Made by a program: the position numbers and the translations under genes. From CAMDHY01 sp046156265 (GTDB taxonomy: Bacteria; Pseudomonadota; Alphaproteobacteria; Rhizobiales; Segnochrobactraceae): DNA of 50,830 nt. Below are positions 16,076-24,401 of this stretch, piece by piece. Position 1 is the first letter of the stretch. The number at the start of each line of letters is the position of its first letter. The stretch is from positions 1 through 50,830 of the forward strand of contig NZ_JAWDIR010000010.1 in the NCBI RefSeq assembly GCF_046156265.1. The letters are read 5' to 3'. The notes under the pieces were generated by a model that was not told the DNA's origin, ran no database searches, and worked only from the letters and a program-made list of their open reading frames with translations.

Positions 16076-17521
16076 CTAGTGTCCGGCCGGCTCGGCAGCC
16101 GCCACGGCGGCTTCGCCGCCCGCACCTCCGCCGCCGCCGCCGCCCAGGATTGAAACTTGAAAGTCCACTTCGGCCAGGAAGAAGTCTCGCTTGGCCTCGA
16201 TCGCCGCGACGTTGCTGGCGATGCTCTCGCGCGCTGTCGTCAGAAGATCGAAAACATCGATGAGCATTCCGTTGTATTCGAGAAGTGCTTGCTCGTTGAT
16301 TGTCTGGCGCAGCGGCAGGATACTGTTCCGATATTGCCGTGAGATATCGTAGGATCCTCGGTACGCGACGTAGGCTGATCGCACTTCCGACCTGACGTCT
16401 ATCGCCCGCGCAGCCAGGCGATTCACCGCGCCCTTATATGTTTCCCGCGCGCGGCGGGTGCGTGCCTCACCCATGTCGAAGATCGGGATCTGCAATTCGA
16501 CCTCGAACCCTGTTGGAAACTCCTCTTCGTCTATGCCGGTCTCCTCGACACGGCCGTAGTTCGAGATTCCGGTGAGGTCGAAGAGCGAGACGTAACGAGT
16601 GGCTTCGGTAAGCCCCAGCCGCTGCGCCATGGCATCCAGTTCAAGACGCGCGACGATCAAGTCGACCCTTCGGCGAACCGCTTCCGCCTCAATCCTTTCG
16701 GCAGCTGTTAGCCGCTTGGGAAGATCGGGCAGGCTGGCGGGCAACTTGAAGTCCGTGCCGTTGCCCCACAGCCCCAGCAGTCGCGTCAGGGTCTCTCGCT
16801 CCGTATCGGCCCGCATCCGAGCCCGAGCCAGTTGGTTGGAGACCTCGGCATAGAAGGCGGAGGCGCGGGCCTGGTCGAGCTTCGTCGCAGCCCCCGTCTC
16901 CCCCAGTCGGCGTGTCAGGTCAGCTGCAGCATCGGCCGATGTTCGAGCCCGCGTGAGGAAATTCACCGTCTGCCGGGCAGCGACCGCACGGAAGTAGGCG
17001 CGGCGAGTTTCCGCTGCGAGCCGGAACGTCGCCTCGACGGCCTTGTACTGCGCCGCCTGAAACTCGACGGCTGCGATCTTCTGGCGCTTCGGCAGGGTCG
17101 CCAAGGCGAGCACATTCGCGATCAGCCGCCGCTCGGTGTCGAAGAAGCCCGCACCCCACAGCAGCTCGAGCGTGATGATCGGCGCTGGCGGGAGCGTCGC
17201 CTCGACATAGTCGGCCTCCGCGACGCCGAGCGCGTTGTACTCGGCCTGCAGTGCTCGATTGTTGAGGAGCATGACCTGCACGGCAGAGTCCGCGGACAGG
17301 GACGCGCTCAGCAGGGACTTTACACGGGCCTGTGCGGCCGCGGCCTCCTGCGGGGAATTGATCTTGGTCGCCTGTTTGCTGAGTCCCGTTGCTACCTCCG
17401 CGGTGACAGGCGCCATTCCGCCGTCAGCGGTAAACTTGGCGCATCCGCCGATGGTGAGAAGGAGAGTTCCGAGGCAGGCTGCGGTCCGCAACGGCCGTGG
17501 GGCAAGGAACGATCGAATCAT
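16076..17521 (-). CDS. TolC-family outer-membrane efflux lipoprotein (CusC-like)
   Basis: A 481-residue protein with a lipoprotein signal (TLLLTIGGC, Cys near residue 27) and two repeated outer-membrane-efflux-protein halves rich in long helices (for example RALQAEYNALGVAEADYVEA and ARTRRARETYKGAVNRLAAR). The C-terminus is Gly-rich (eight consecutive Gly) and then Ala/Glu-rich, which is unusual for the family. It would form the outer-membrane channel for the CusBA pump encoded at 18,468-23,065. Its ATG overlaps the stop of the small lipoprotein at 17,518. Confidence 0.9.
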   Translation of the reverse strand: MIRSFLAPRPLRTAACLGTLLLTIGGCAKFTADGGMAPVTAEVATGLSKQATKINSPQEAAAAQARVKSLLSASLSADSAVQVMLLNNRALQAEYNALGVAEADYVEATLPPAPIITLELLWGAGFFDTERRLIANVLALATLPKRQKIAAVEFQAAQYKAVEATFRLAAETRRAYFRAVAARQTVNFLTRARTSADAAADLTRRLGETGAATKLDQARASAFYAEVSNQLARARMRADTERETLTRLLGLWGNGTDFKLPASLPDLPKRLTAAERIEAEAVRRRVDLIVARLELDAMAQRLGLTEATRYVSLFDLTGISNYGRVEETGIDEEEFPTGFEVELQIPIFDMGEARTRRARETYKGAVNRLAARAIDVRSEVRSAYVAYRGSYDISRQYRNSILPLRQTINEQALLEYNGMLIDVFDLLTTARESIASNVAAIEAKRDFFLAEVDFQVSILGGGGGGGAGGEAAVAAAEPAGH

Positions 17522-17730
17522 TCGCCACCTGCCACGCTGTTGTTGCGCTCAGCCCAGGGCTTCGGCTCCACGGGTCGGTAGTCAACCGTTCCAGCGAGAA
17601 CCGGGGAGTAACCGACAGGCCGCACGCCCGCAGAAGGACTGGCAGGATCAGGCCCGGTCGCCACCGGTGGTGGGAGCCCGGCGCACGCAGATACGGTGGC
17701 GGCAGCAGCCACCAGGATAGCAATTTTCAT
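17518..17730 (-). CDS. Small Pro-rich lipoprotein
   Basis: A 70-residue protein with a lipobox (ATVSAC, Cys at residue 16) and a short Pro-rich mature part (LPPPVATGPDPASPSAG). No domain is recognised. It overlaps tolC by four bases (ATGA) and so is translationally coupled. Two hairpins lie 11 to 48 bases before its ATG, and upstream of those is Cys-pair leader B. Small lipoproteins of this type precede copper tolC genes in other proteobacteria. The role is unknown. Confidence 0.7.
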   Translation of the reverse strand: MKIAILVAAAATVSACAGLPPPVATGPDPASPSAGVRPVGYSPVLAGTVDYRPVEPKPWAERNNSVAGGE

Positions 17731-17741
17731 GAAGAACCTCG

Positions 17742-17778
17742 GAGCCGAGCGGCTCGCAGGTCACCGCGCGGTGACTGC
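17742..17778 (-). promoter_or_regulatory. Tandem RNA hairpins between leader B and the lipoprotein gene
   Basis: On the minus-strand RNA, a stem with GTCACCGC/GCGGTGAC arms (17,756-17,778) is followed at once by GAGCCG/CGGCTC (17,742-17,755), ending 11 bases before the ATG at 17,730. This is a suitable position to control ribosome access. A weaker CAGGC/GCCTG stem (17,901-17,918) brackets the leader's stop codon. Confidence 0.55.
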
Positions 17779-17905
17779 GGCGGAGCTCATCCGTATGCCC
17801 AAGTCAGATTGGCTGCGGATAACATCGACAGCCCCGCGAGCCCCGCACCCTGGAGATCAACTCCGGATGCGAATTGTACTCGCGTAAACTGGCCGTCGAT
17901 CAGGC

Positions 17906-18307
17906 TCAGGAATGCCTGGGAGGACGATCGAGCCTTGAAGGTTCCGAACGGGCTGCATCTTCTGCGCCCGCGCGTTCAGCCGGCGCACGCAGCACGATCC
18001 GCGGGTGCAGCGTCTGTGCGGTCGCCCCTATGACCTGATGGCAAGCCATTGCACAACAAGTCTCCGTCGCGGGCGAAGACTGATGGTCCGCGCAGCCAGC
18101 AGCCTCCTGCTCACAATCGCCCAGACCGGCATTCACGCTATCCCCGTGATGCCTCGCATCCCCGGCGTGAACCTCATGCTGAGAGCCCGCACCATGGTGG
18201 CCGCCAGGAGCTACGACCTGCACGCCTGCCAGACTCCAGCCCGCGCTCGAAAAAACGAGCGCGAACACGGAGAGCAGAATCACGAAGGGGCGGACGCAGC
18301 GGTTCAT
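17906..18307 (-). CDS. Secreted Cys-pair leader-like polypeptide (copy B)
   Basis: A 133-residue ORF with a signal segment (FVILLSVFALVFSSAGWSL) and a His-rich part (GGHHGAGSQHEVHAGDARHH). The cysteine motif ETCCAMACHQV follows near residue 85, and the end is RLDRPPRHS. It heads the lipoprotein - tolC - oxidase - cupredoxin - cusF - DUF411 operon, 175 bases upstream of its first gene. It shares the CCxxxC plus terminal Arg-Pro-Pro plan with copies A, C and D, but is not similar to them elsewhere. A regulatory leader role is inferred; a small periplasmic copper-binding protein is the alternative. Confidence 0.6.
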   Translation of the reverse strand: MNRCVRPFVILLSVFALVFSSAGWSLAGVQVVAPGGHHGAGSQHEVHAGDARHHGDSVNAGLGDCEQEAAGCADHQSSPATETCCAMACHQVIGATAQTLHPRIVLRAPAERAGAEDAARSEPSRLDRPPRHS

Positions 18308-18316
18308 GTCAGCGAA

Positions 18317-18344
18317 ATGATATAGTGATCGGACCGGATTGCAA
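18317..18344 (-). promoter_or_regulatory. Sigma-70-like promoter for leader B
   Basis: On the minus strand, TTGCAA (18,339-18,344) and TATCAT (18,317-18,322) are separated by 16 bases. The ATG at 18,307 lies only ten bases past the -10, so the transcript would be almost leaderless. Confidence 0.5.
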
Positions 18345-18467
18345 GGGCGTGCACGCGACGAACCTCATCAGGCATTAGATGTCGAAACTGTGGCGGCGGC
18401 GACCACCATTAGAGATGAGACAAAATGTGCCAGCGCAGGATTCTTGTGTCTGAGAACGAAGAATTGA

Positions 18468-21400
18468 TCAAGTCAGCGCCGCAGGAGGGTCGAGGGTTGC
18501 CGCGCTGCTGCTTCGTTTACCTGTCGACCGCCCAACAGGGCGCGGCAGCCGCCAGCCCTTGACCAGCGCATAGATGGCCGGGATGACGACGAGCGTCAGG
18601 ACCGTCGACGAAATCATGCCGCCAATCATCGGAACGGCGATGCGCTGCATTATCTCGGAGCCTGCTCCGGTGCTCCATAAGATCGGCACGAGCCCGGCCA
18701 CGATGGCGACGACGGTCATCATTTTCGGCCGCACCCGCTCAACGGCACCGAGCATGATGGCGAGATTGAGATCGGCGCGCGTGAACGGGCGGCCCTCCGA
18801 GGCCCGTTTCGCCCGAACCTCTGCCATCGCCTGGTCGAGATAGATGAGCATGACGACCCCCGTCTGCGCTGCAATCCCAGCAAGGCCGATGAAGCCGACG
18901 GAGACCGCGACCGACATGTTGAATCCGAGCCACCACGTCAGCCAGAGGCCGCCGACGATTGCGAAGGGTAGCGAAAGCATGACGATCAGTGTCTCGGTCA
19001 GCGCCCGAAAATTGAGGTAGAGCAGCAGGAAAATGATCGCCAGCGTGATCGGCACAACGACCGCTAGCCGCGCTTCCGCCCGTTGGAGATACTCGAACTG
19101 GCCGCTCCAGCCGACGGTGTACCCCGGCGCGAGCGGCACGCCACCTGCGACAGCCAGCCTGGCTTCGTCGACATAGCCACCGAGGTCACGCTCGGCGATG
19201 TCGACGAAGACGTAGACCACAGGCTGGCCGTTCTCGGTGCGGATTGACGTCGCGCCGCGCCTGAGCTCGACCGCGGCGACCTCTCCAAGCGGCACGCTTC
19301 CCCCATCCGGCAGCGGCACGTGGACGTCGCGGGCGATCGCCTGAGGGTCGGAGCGCAGGTCGCGCGGGTAGCGGATGGTCACGCCGTAGCGTTCGCGCCC
19401 CTCGATCATCGTGGTCACCGTTTCGGCACCGAGCGCGGTGCTGACCACGTCCTGCACGTCGCCAACGGTGAGCCCGTAGCGACCGATGGCGACGCGGTCC
19501 GGGACGATGTCCAGATAGTAGCCGCCGATCACCCGCTCGGCGTAGGCGCTCGACGTGCCGGGGACACCGCGCAGCACTGCCTCAATTGCCCGTGCGATGC
19601 GTTCGAGCTCGGCGAGGTCAGGGCCGAATACCTTGACGCCGACCGGAGTGCGGATTCCCGTCGCGAGCATGTCGATGCGTGCGCGGATTGGCATCGTCCA
19701 GGCGTTCGACACGCCGGGGAACTGAAGCGCCGAGTCCATCTCGGTTTTCAGGTCGTCGATGGTGACACCAGGGCGCCACTCGCTCTTCGGCTTCAGGTTG
19801 ATGATCGTCTCGAACATTTCCATCGGCGCCGGATCAGTCGCCGTCAGCGCCCGGCCGGCCTTGCCGTACACCGAGTCGACCTCCGGGAACGATTTGATGA
19901 TGCGGTCCTGCATCTGCAGCAGCTCCGCCGCTTTGGTGACAGAGAGACCGGGCAGAGTGGTCGGCATGTACATCAGCGTCCCCTCGTCCAGCGTCGGCAT
20001 GAACTCAGATCCGAGTTGCCGAATTGGCCAGAGCGTCGCCCCGAGGACGAGCAGGGCCACGAGGATGGTCGGCGCTTTCGCCTTCAAGATGCCGCGGATG
20101 ATTGGGCGATAGATCCAAATGAGCAGGCGGTTGACCGGATTGCGGTGCTCCGGGACGATCCGCCCCCGAACGAAAATCACCATCAGGGCGGGCACGAGAG
20201 TTACTGAAAGCAGTGCCGCCGCCGCCATTGCGAACGTTTTGGTGAAGGCAAGCGGTCCGAACATCCGTCCCTCCTGCGCTTCGAGGGTGAAGATTGGCAG
20301 GAAGGAAACCGTGATGATTAGCAGGCTGAAGAACAGCGCTGGACCGACCTCCGCGGCGGCGTTGATCAGTACCTCGCTGCGCGACCTGCCGGGCGGCGCC
20401 CGTTCGAGATGCTTGTGCGCGTTCTCGACCATGACGATGGCGGCGTCGATCATTGCGCCGACGGCAATAGCGATGCCACCGAGGCTCATGATGTTGGAGC
20501 CGAGCCCGATCGCCTTCATGGCGGCGAATGAAACGAGAATGCCCACCGGCAGCACCAGAATTGCGACAAGGGCGCTGCGCAAATGAAGGAGGAAGACGAA
20601 GCAGACGATTGCGACGATCACACTCTCCTCGAGGAGCGTGTCTCTCAGCGTCTCGATAGCGCGGTCGATCAGCTCTGAACGGTCGTAGACAGGCACGATC
20701 TCGGCCCCGTAGGGGAGCGACGACGCGATCCCGGCGAGGCGCTCCTTGACGCCGTCGATGACGGCGAGGGCGTTGGCGCCGAACCGTTGCAGCACGATGC
20801 CGCTCGCCACCTCGCCGTTGCCGTCGAGTTCGGCAATGCCACGCCGCTCGTCCGGCCCTATCTCGACGCGAGCCACGTCCGCCAGCCTGAGCGGCACCCC
20901 GCGTTCGGTCCGCAGCGCAATGCTCTCGATGTCGGCCGTGCTCGCGAGGTAGCCGCGGCCGCGCACCATGAATTCGAACTCGGAGAGTTCTACTGTCCGC
21001 CCGCCGACGTCCATGTTGCTGCGCCGCACCGCCTCGCGAAGCTCGTCGAGGGAGATGCCCTGCGCTCGCAGTCGGGACGGATCGACGACGATCGAGTACT
21101 GCTTCACGAAGCCACCAACGCTCGCGACTTCCGCGACGCCCTCGGCTCTCGACGCAGCGAAGCGCACGACCCAGTCCTGGAGCGAGCGCAGCTCGGCCAG
21201 CGACGCCGCCTTGGCAACGACTGCGTACTGGTACACCCAGCCGACCCCTGTCGCGTCCGGCCCGAGGGTGGGCGTCACGCCCGCCGGCAGGCGGGTGGCA
21301 GCGGTGTTGAGGTACTCGAGCACGCGACTGCGCGCCCAGTAGGGGTCCGTCCCTTCCTCGAAGATGATGTAGACGAAGGACACGCCGAAGAACGAGAAGC

Positions 21401-21650
21401 CACGAACCACCGTCGAGCGCGGCACAGTCAGCATCGCCGTGGTTAGCGGATAGGTGACTTGATCTTCCACTACCTGCGGCGCCTGGCCGGGGAACTCGGT
21501 GTAGACGATCACCTGAACGTCGGAGAGGTCGGGGATCGCGTCGAGCGGCAGCGTGCGCAGCGCCAACACGCCCGCCGCGACGGCGAAGGCGGTGCCGACG
21601 AGGACCAGCACGAGGTTGCGCGCCGACCAGGCGATGAGGCGGGCGATCAT
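18468..21650 (-). CDS. cusA: CusA-type heavy-metal RND efflux pump
   Basis: A 1,060-residue HME-RND transporter with an N-terminal first membrane helix (MIARLIAWSARNLVLVLVGT), two large periplasmic loops and twelve predicted membrane segments. RND signature segments include VIVYTEFPGQAPQVVEDQVT, GAMIDAAIVMVENAHKHLER and, in the second half, GFIGLAGIAAQTGVVML. A Met-rich substrate site is suggested by EVDSVYGKAG...MEMFETI. It uses the proton gradient to expel Cu(I)/Ag(I) through CusB and a TolC channel. Its ATG overlaps the cusB stop by four bases. Substrate preference for monovalent copper comes from its partners rather than from residues I can fully check. Confidence 0.92.
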   Translation of the reverse strand: MIARLIAWSARNLVLVLVGTAFAVAAGVLALRTLPLDAIPDLSDVQVIVYTEFPGQAPQVVEDQVTYPLTTAMLTVPRSTVVRGFSFFGVSFVYIIFEEGTDPYWARSRVLEYLNTAATRLPAGVTPTLGPDATGVGWVYQYAVVAKAASLAELRSLQDWVVRFAASRAEGVAEVASVGGFVKQYSIVVDPSRLRAQGISLDELREAVRRSNMDVGGRTVELSEFEFMVRGRGYLASTADIESIALRTERGVPLRLADVARVEIGPDERRGIAELDGNGEVASGIVLQRFGANALAVIDGVKERLAGIASSLPYGAEIVPVYDRSELIDRAIETLRDTLLEESVIVAIVCFVFLLHLRSALVAILVLPVGILVSFAAMKAIGLGSNIMSLGGIAIAVGAMIDAAIVMVENAHKHLERAPPGRSRSEVLINAAAEVGPALFFSLLIITVSFLPIFTLEAQEGRMFGPLAFTKTFAMAAAALLSVTLVPALMVIFVRGRIVPEHRNPVNRLLIWIYRPIIRGILKAKAPTILVALLVLGATLWPIRQLGSEFMPTLDEGTLMYMPTTLPGLSVTKAAELLQMQDRIIKSFPEVDSVYGKAGRALTATDPAPMEMFETIINLKPKSEWRPGVTIDDLKTEMDSALQFPGVSNAWTMPIRARIDMLATGIRTPVGVKVFGPDLAELERIARAIEAVLRGVPGTSSAYAERVIGGYYLDIVPDRVAIGRYGLTVGDVQDVVSTALGAETVTTMIEGRERYGVTIRYPRDLRSDPQAIARDVHVPLPDGGSVPLGEVAAVELRRGATSIRTENGQPVVYVFVDIAERDLGGYVDEARLAVAGGVPLAPGYTVGWSGQFEYLQRAEARLAVVVPITLAIIFLLLYLNFRALTETLIVMLSLPFAIVGGLWLTWWLGFNMSVAVSVGFIGLAGIAAQTGVVMLIYLDQAMAEVRAKRASEGRPFTRADLNLAIMLGAVERVRPKMMTVVAIVAGLVPILWSTGAGSEIMQRIAVPMIGGMISSTVLTLVVIPAIYALVKGWRLPRPVGRSTGKRSSSAATLDPPAALT

Positions 21651-23065
21651 GGCGTCGGCACCGCCGCGGCCAGGGCGCGGAGCGCTGACTTCAGGTTGCT
21701 TTCGGCATCAATCAGGAAGGTCGCCGAGACGACCACCCGGTCGCCGTCGGTCACGCCCTCGATGATCTCGACAAGGTCCGCACCGCGCGAGCCGACCGTG
21801 ACATCCCGAGGCTCGAAGCGGCCATCGCCGAGGTCGAGGATCACGAGGCGCCGGGTTCCCGTGTCGATTACTGCGCTCGCGGGTACTGTGAGCACGGGTC
21901 CCTCGCCGCCCACGGCGATTTCGACGTCGGCGTACATGTCCGGCAGGAGCTCGCCACCGGGATTGGGGAGCTCAATGCGCACGCGCGCGGTTCTGGTTCC
22001 GACGTCGACCTGCGGATAAACGAGCGCCACGCGCCCCTCGAAGGTGCGGCCCGGCATCCCGCGCATCCGGATAGTGGTGGCGGCACCTACCCGCACAAAT
22101 CCGATTTCCGATTCCGGGACATCCGCGACAACCCAGATCGTCGAGGTGTCGGCGAGGCGGAAGAGCAGATCGCCCGCCTCCATCCTCATGCCGTCGACCG
22201 CGCCACGTTCCAGGACCACGCCGGCGCGCGGCGCCGTCCAGGTGACAGAGACGGGGACCTTTCTAGTCCGCGCGATTTCTGCGATGGCGCCGGCGGGAAC
22301 GCCGAGATTCTCGAGGCGCTGGCGCGCCCCGCCAGTCGCCGCACTGCGAGCGCCGCTGCCGAGGTCGGTGACAAACTGCGCTGCGGCGGCCGCGACCTCC
22401 GGCGCATAGAGGCGCACCAGGGCCTGACCCTCGACTACCCGGTCGCCCGTCGTGACGTCGGCGACCTCCTCCACGAACGCCTCGCTGCGCGCGGCGACGA
22501 CCGAGATCCGCCGCTCGTCAAGTTGGACCCTCCCCGGAACTCGCAAAGGCCGCACGATGATCTGCCGGGTCACGGGTTCCGAGCTGACTCCCGTCCGCTG
22601 TAGCCTGCCAGGCGGCACCGTGACCGTCGAGCCGTCCCCGTCGCCGCCTTCGTAGACAGGGATGTAGTCCATCCCCATCGAGTCCTTCTTTGGCGTCTGC
22701 GAGGTGTCCGCCAGTCCCATCGGATGCCGATAGAAAAGCACGCGGCGGGAGGTGTCGCCCACGGCCGCATCGCTTGGATCCGGATCAGCGTCAAGGCTGA
22801 CATCCTCGCTGCCTAGGACTGGCCGGAAGTCGCGGCCGTCCGCCGTCCGAGCCGGCGTCGCTGAGTAGATGGGCCGACCATCGGGATCACGGTAGTAGAT
22901 GACTCCGCCGGACGGCGCCGCAGCGGCCCTGGCTGGCGCCGGCGCTGCATCGAAAAGGATCGCCAGACCGGGCAGTGGAATGCTCCGCTTACCAGCCCAG
23001 TAGCCTCCAGTCCCCGCCGCCATCACAGCGGCGAGGCCCAGACCTGCGACAGCCATGATCCTCAT
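21647..23065 (-). CDS. cusB: CusB-type periplasmic adaptor with two metal-binding segments
   Basis: A 472-residue membrane-fusion protein. After the N-terminal anchor (MRIMAVAGLGLAAVMAAGTG) there are two heavy-metal-binding-like segments: YYRDPDGRPIYSATPAR and FYRHPMGLADTSQTPKKDSM followed by GMDYIPVYEGG. The second is the normal CusB metal site with Met ligands; the first looks like a degenerate copy lacking Met. The lipoyl/barrel and beta-barrel regions follow (GDRVVEGQALVRLYAPEV, ADTSTIWVVADVPESEIGFV). It hands copper to CusA. It is coupled by overlaps to both FixH-like (23,062) and cusA (21,650). Confidence 0.9.
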   Translation of the reverse strand: MRIMAVAGLGLAAVMAAGTGGYWAGKRSIPLPGLAILFDAAPAPARAAAAPSGGVIYYRDPDGRPIYSATPARTADGRDFRPVLGSEDVSLDADPDPSDAAVGDTSRRVLFYRHPMGLADTSQTPKKDSMGMDYIPVYEGGDGDGSTVTVPPGRLQRTGVSSEPVTRQIIVRPLRVPGRVQLDERRISVVAARSEAFVEEVADVTTGDRVVEGQALVRLYAPEVAAAAAQFVTDLGSGARSAATGGARQRLENLGVPAGAIAEIARTRKVPVSVTWTAPRAGVVLERGAVDGMRMEAGDLLFRLADTSTIWVVADVPESEIGFVRVGAATTIRMRGMPGRTFEGRVALVYPQVDVGTRTARVRIELPNPGGELLPDMYADVEIAVGGEGPVLTVPASAVIDTGTRRLVILDLGDGRFEPRDVTVGSRGADLVEIIEGVTDGDRVVVSATFLIDAESNLKSALRALAAAVPTP

Positions 23066-23469
23066 GGCAACGCCTCGAGGACCAGTTTGCTCTCGAGAGT
23101 TCCGGTTTCTCCTTGCACCTTGGCCGCCAGCGAGAGCTGCCAGCCGCCCTCCATCACGAGGTTGACCTTGAAGCGGTAGATCCCGGGCTCCGTAGATGGC
23201 AGCGCCTCAATCGGCGCCGTCATCGTCGGCATCCCGTCAGGCGCCATATCAATCCGTGTTGCGAATATCACCGCGTCCGGGACCGTTTTGCCCGATCGCT
23301 TGTCGACGAGCCGGACGTCGACGATCGCGCCGTCGCCGACGCGCGCGTCCGTCCGGACAAGTTGGAATTCGTAGTCGCCGATGTCGGCCCGGGTCGGCTG
23401 AAGTCCGCCTGCTGAAAGCAAGGCGGCGAGCGCCGCCGCGACGGCGCGCTTCGAAACGAAGGTCATCAT
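23062..23469 (-). CDS. FixH-family periplasmic protein
   Basis: A 135-residue exported protein starting with adjacent ATGs (23469/23466). After the signal peptide, an immunoglobulin-like beta domain is seen: YEFQLVRTDARVGDGAIVDV, DAVIFATRIDMAPDGMPTM, and EPGIYRFKVNLVMEGGWQLS. These match FixH/YtkA-like proteins, which often accompany copper RND efflux genes. It may help assemble or load the CusBA complex; this is not established. Its stop overlaps cusB. Two strong RNA hairpins lie 29 to 71 bases before its start. Confidence 0.82.
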   Translation of the reverse strand: MMTFVSKRAVAAALAALLSAGGLQPTRADIGDYEFQLVRTDARVGDGAIVDVRLVDKRSGKTVPDAVIFATRIDMAPDGMPTMTAPIEALPSTEPGIYRFKVNLVMEGGWQLSLAAKVQGETGTLESKLVLEALP

Positions 23470-23497
23470 GATATTGGAGGTCCCAGGTGCACCCGTG

Positions 23498-23540
23498 CGC
23501 CGTGCAGTTGCACGGCGGCGCGCGGTTCTCGGTCGCGCGC
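23498..23540 (-). promoter_or_regulatory. Tandem RNA hairpins between leader C and fixH-like gene
   Basis: An eight-base perfect stem (CGCCGTGC / GCACGGCG) with a four-base loop lies at 23,498-23,517. A seven-base GC stem with a nine-base loop lies at 23,518-23,540. In addition, a 14-base perfect palindrome (AGAACCTAGGTTCT, 23,594-23,607) contains the stop codon of leader C. The arrangement parallels that after leaders B and D. Confidence 0.6.
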
Positions 23541-23598
23541 ACATGACCGCCCGACGCGTCGAGCGGCACGATGCGACGCTCGCGCGCCGCAGGAGAAC

Positions 23599-23970
23599 CT
23601 AGGTTCTTGGAGGTCGAGCCGGACGTTCTCCGGCTGAGGAGGCAGTGCGCAAGTCGCTGAACTGCTGAAGAAAGGCTTGATCGACGCTCGTGAAGGCCGA
23701 TGCCGCGCCAAGAACTGCCACGACGGCGGAGCACTTCACCATGCAGACAGACGTCAGTGGACAATCATCCTGGCAATCAGAAAACGTGCCAACTTTGCTT
23801 GGGCAACACGGCATGTCATCCATGATGTCCGCTGCCATATCCGACATCAAATCAGTGGGGGACTGCACCTCAGCCGTTGCGCGCTCACTAGCCGCGACCA
23901 GCGGGCCGAGCAGCAGCCCAACGATCGCCATGAGCGGGAGCAAATGTCTAAGTGAGCGTCCGATTTTCAT
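23599..23970 (-). CDS. Secreted Cys-pair leader-like polypeptide (copy C)
   Basis: A 123-residue ORF with an N-terminal signal segment (LRHLLPLMAIVGLLLGPLVA). It has a Met/Asp region (LMSDMAADIMDDMPCCPSKV), a cysteine run (DCQDDCPLTSVCMVKCSAV), and ends in RPARPPRT. It heads the fixH-cusB-cusA operon, with about 130 bases of hairpin-forming RNA between its stop and the next ATG. Cys spacing and the terminal Arg-Pro-Pro resemble CutF/CopL/DUF2946-type copper-sensing leaders. No enzymatic motif is visible. The role is inferred from the plan and position. Confidence 0.62.
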   Translation of the reverse strand: MKIGRSLRHLLPLMAIVGLLLGPLVAASERATAEVQSPTDLMSDMAADIMDDMPCCPSKVGTFSDCQDDCPLTSVCMVKCSAVVAVLGAASAFTSVDQAFLQQFSDLRTASSAGERPARPPRT

Positions 23971-24020
23971 TCGCTATGTGATGTCACAGGCTCAGCCGGT
24001 TTGAAAGGGACCTTTCGACC

Positions 24021-24039
24021 GACCTTGTAAGCGAAGGTC
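24021..24039 (-). promoter_or_regulatory. CueR-like dyad upstream of leader C; rest of 23,971-24,401 gene-free
   Basis: GACCTT and AAGGTC are separated by seven bases, like the CueR boxes at copA and copZ in this window, though the arms are shorter. The -35 would be GTGACC, and no clear -10 follows at 19-20 bases. The remainder of 23,971-24,401 holds no gene I can support. Confidence 0.4.
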
Positions 24040-24401
24040 ACTGCTCCTTCGAGGAAAGCGATGCCGGGCGTGCCTTTATGGCGACGAGAGCATACCCGCG
24101 GAAAAGTGTGAGCTTCTGGCGACGGCTCCCCTCCAACGCTGGAGGCGGTCGATGTCAGACCTTAGCGATGGAGCCGTTGGGGCGCGGGCTGGGGGCGGAC
24201 TCGATGGCTCATGTAGGTGCATCGCAATGGCGTTCGAATCCAAGTGTAAGCTCACTCAAAAAAATGCCACTCGTCTGCCGTCTGGGGCCAGACTTTCCGT
24301 TCTAATTGTCGCATCCGCCGGTCAATGAAAGCCCGCGTCAAGGGGGCACCAATGCCATAGCTGGTGTGCATCGGACGCTTTCTGACGCGCAACGTCGGCA
24401 A

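Noticed and set aside
15067..16263. 398-codon ORF on the plus strand
   Set aside because: It is antisense to the multicopper oxidase with intact copper motifs.
23977..23988. TGTGATGTCACA as a possible CRP site
   Set aside because: The two half sites are separated by two bases instead of the six needed for CRP/FNR-type dimers.
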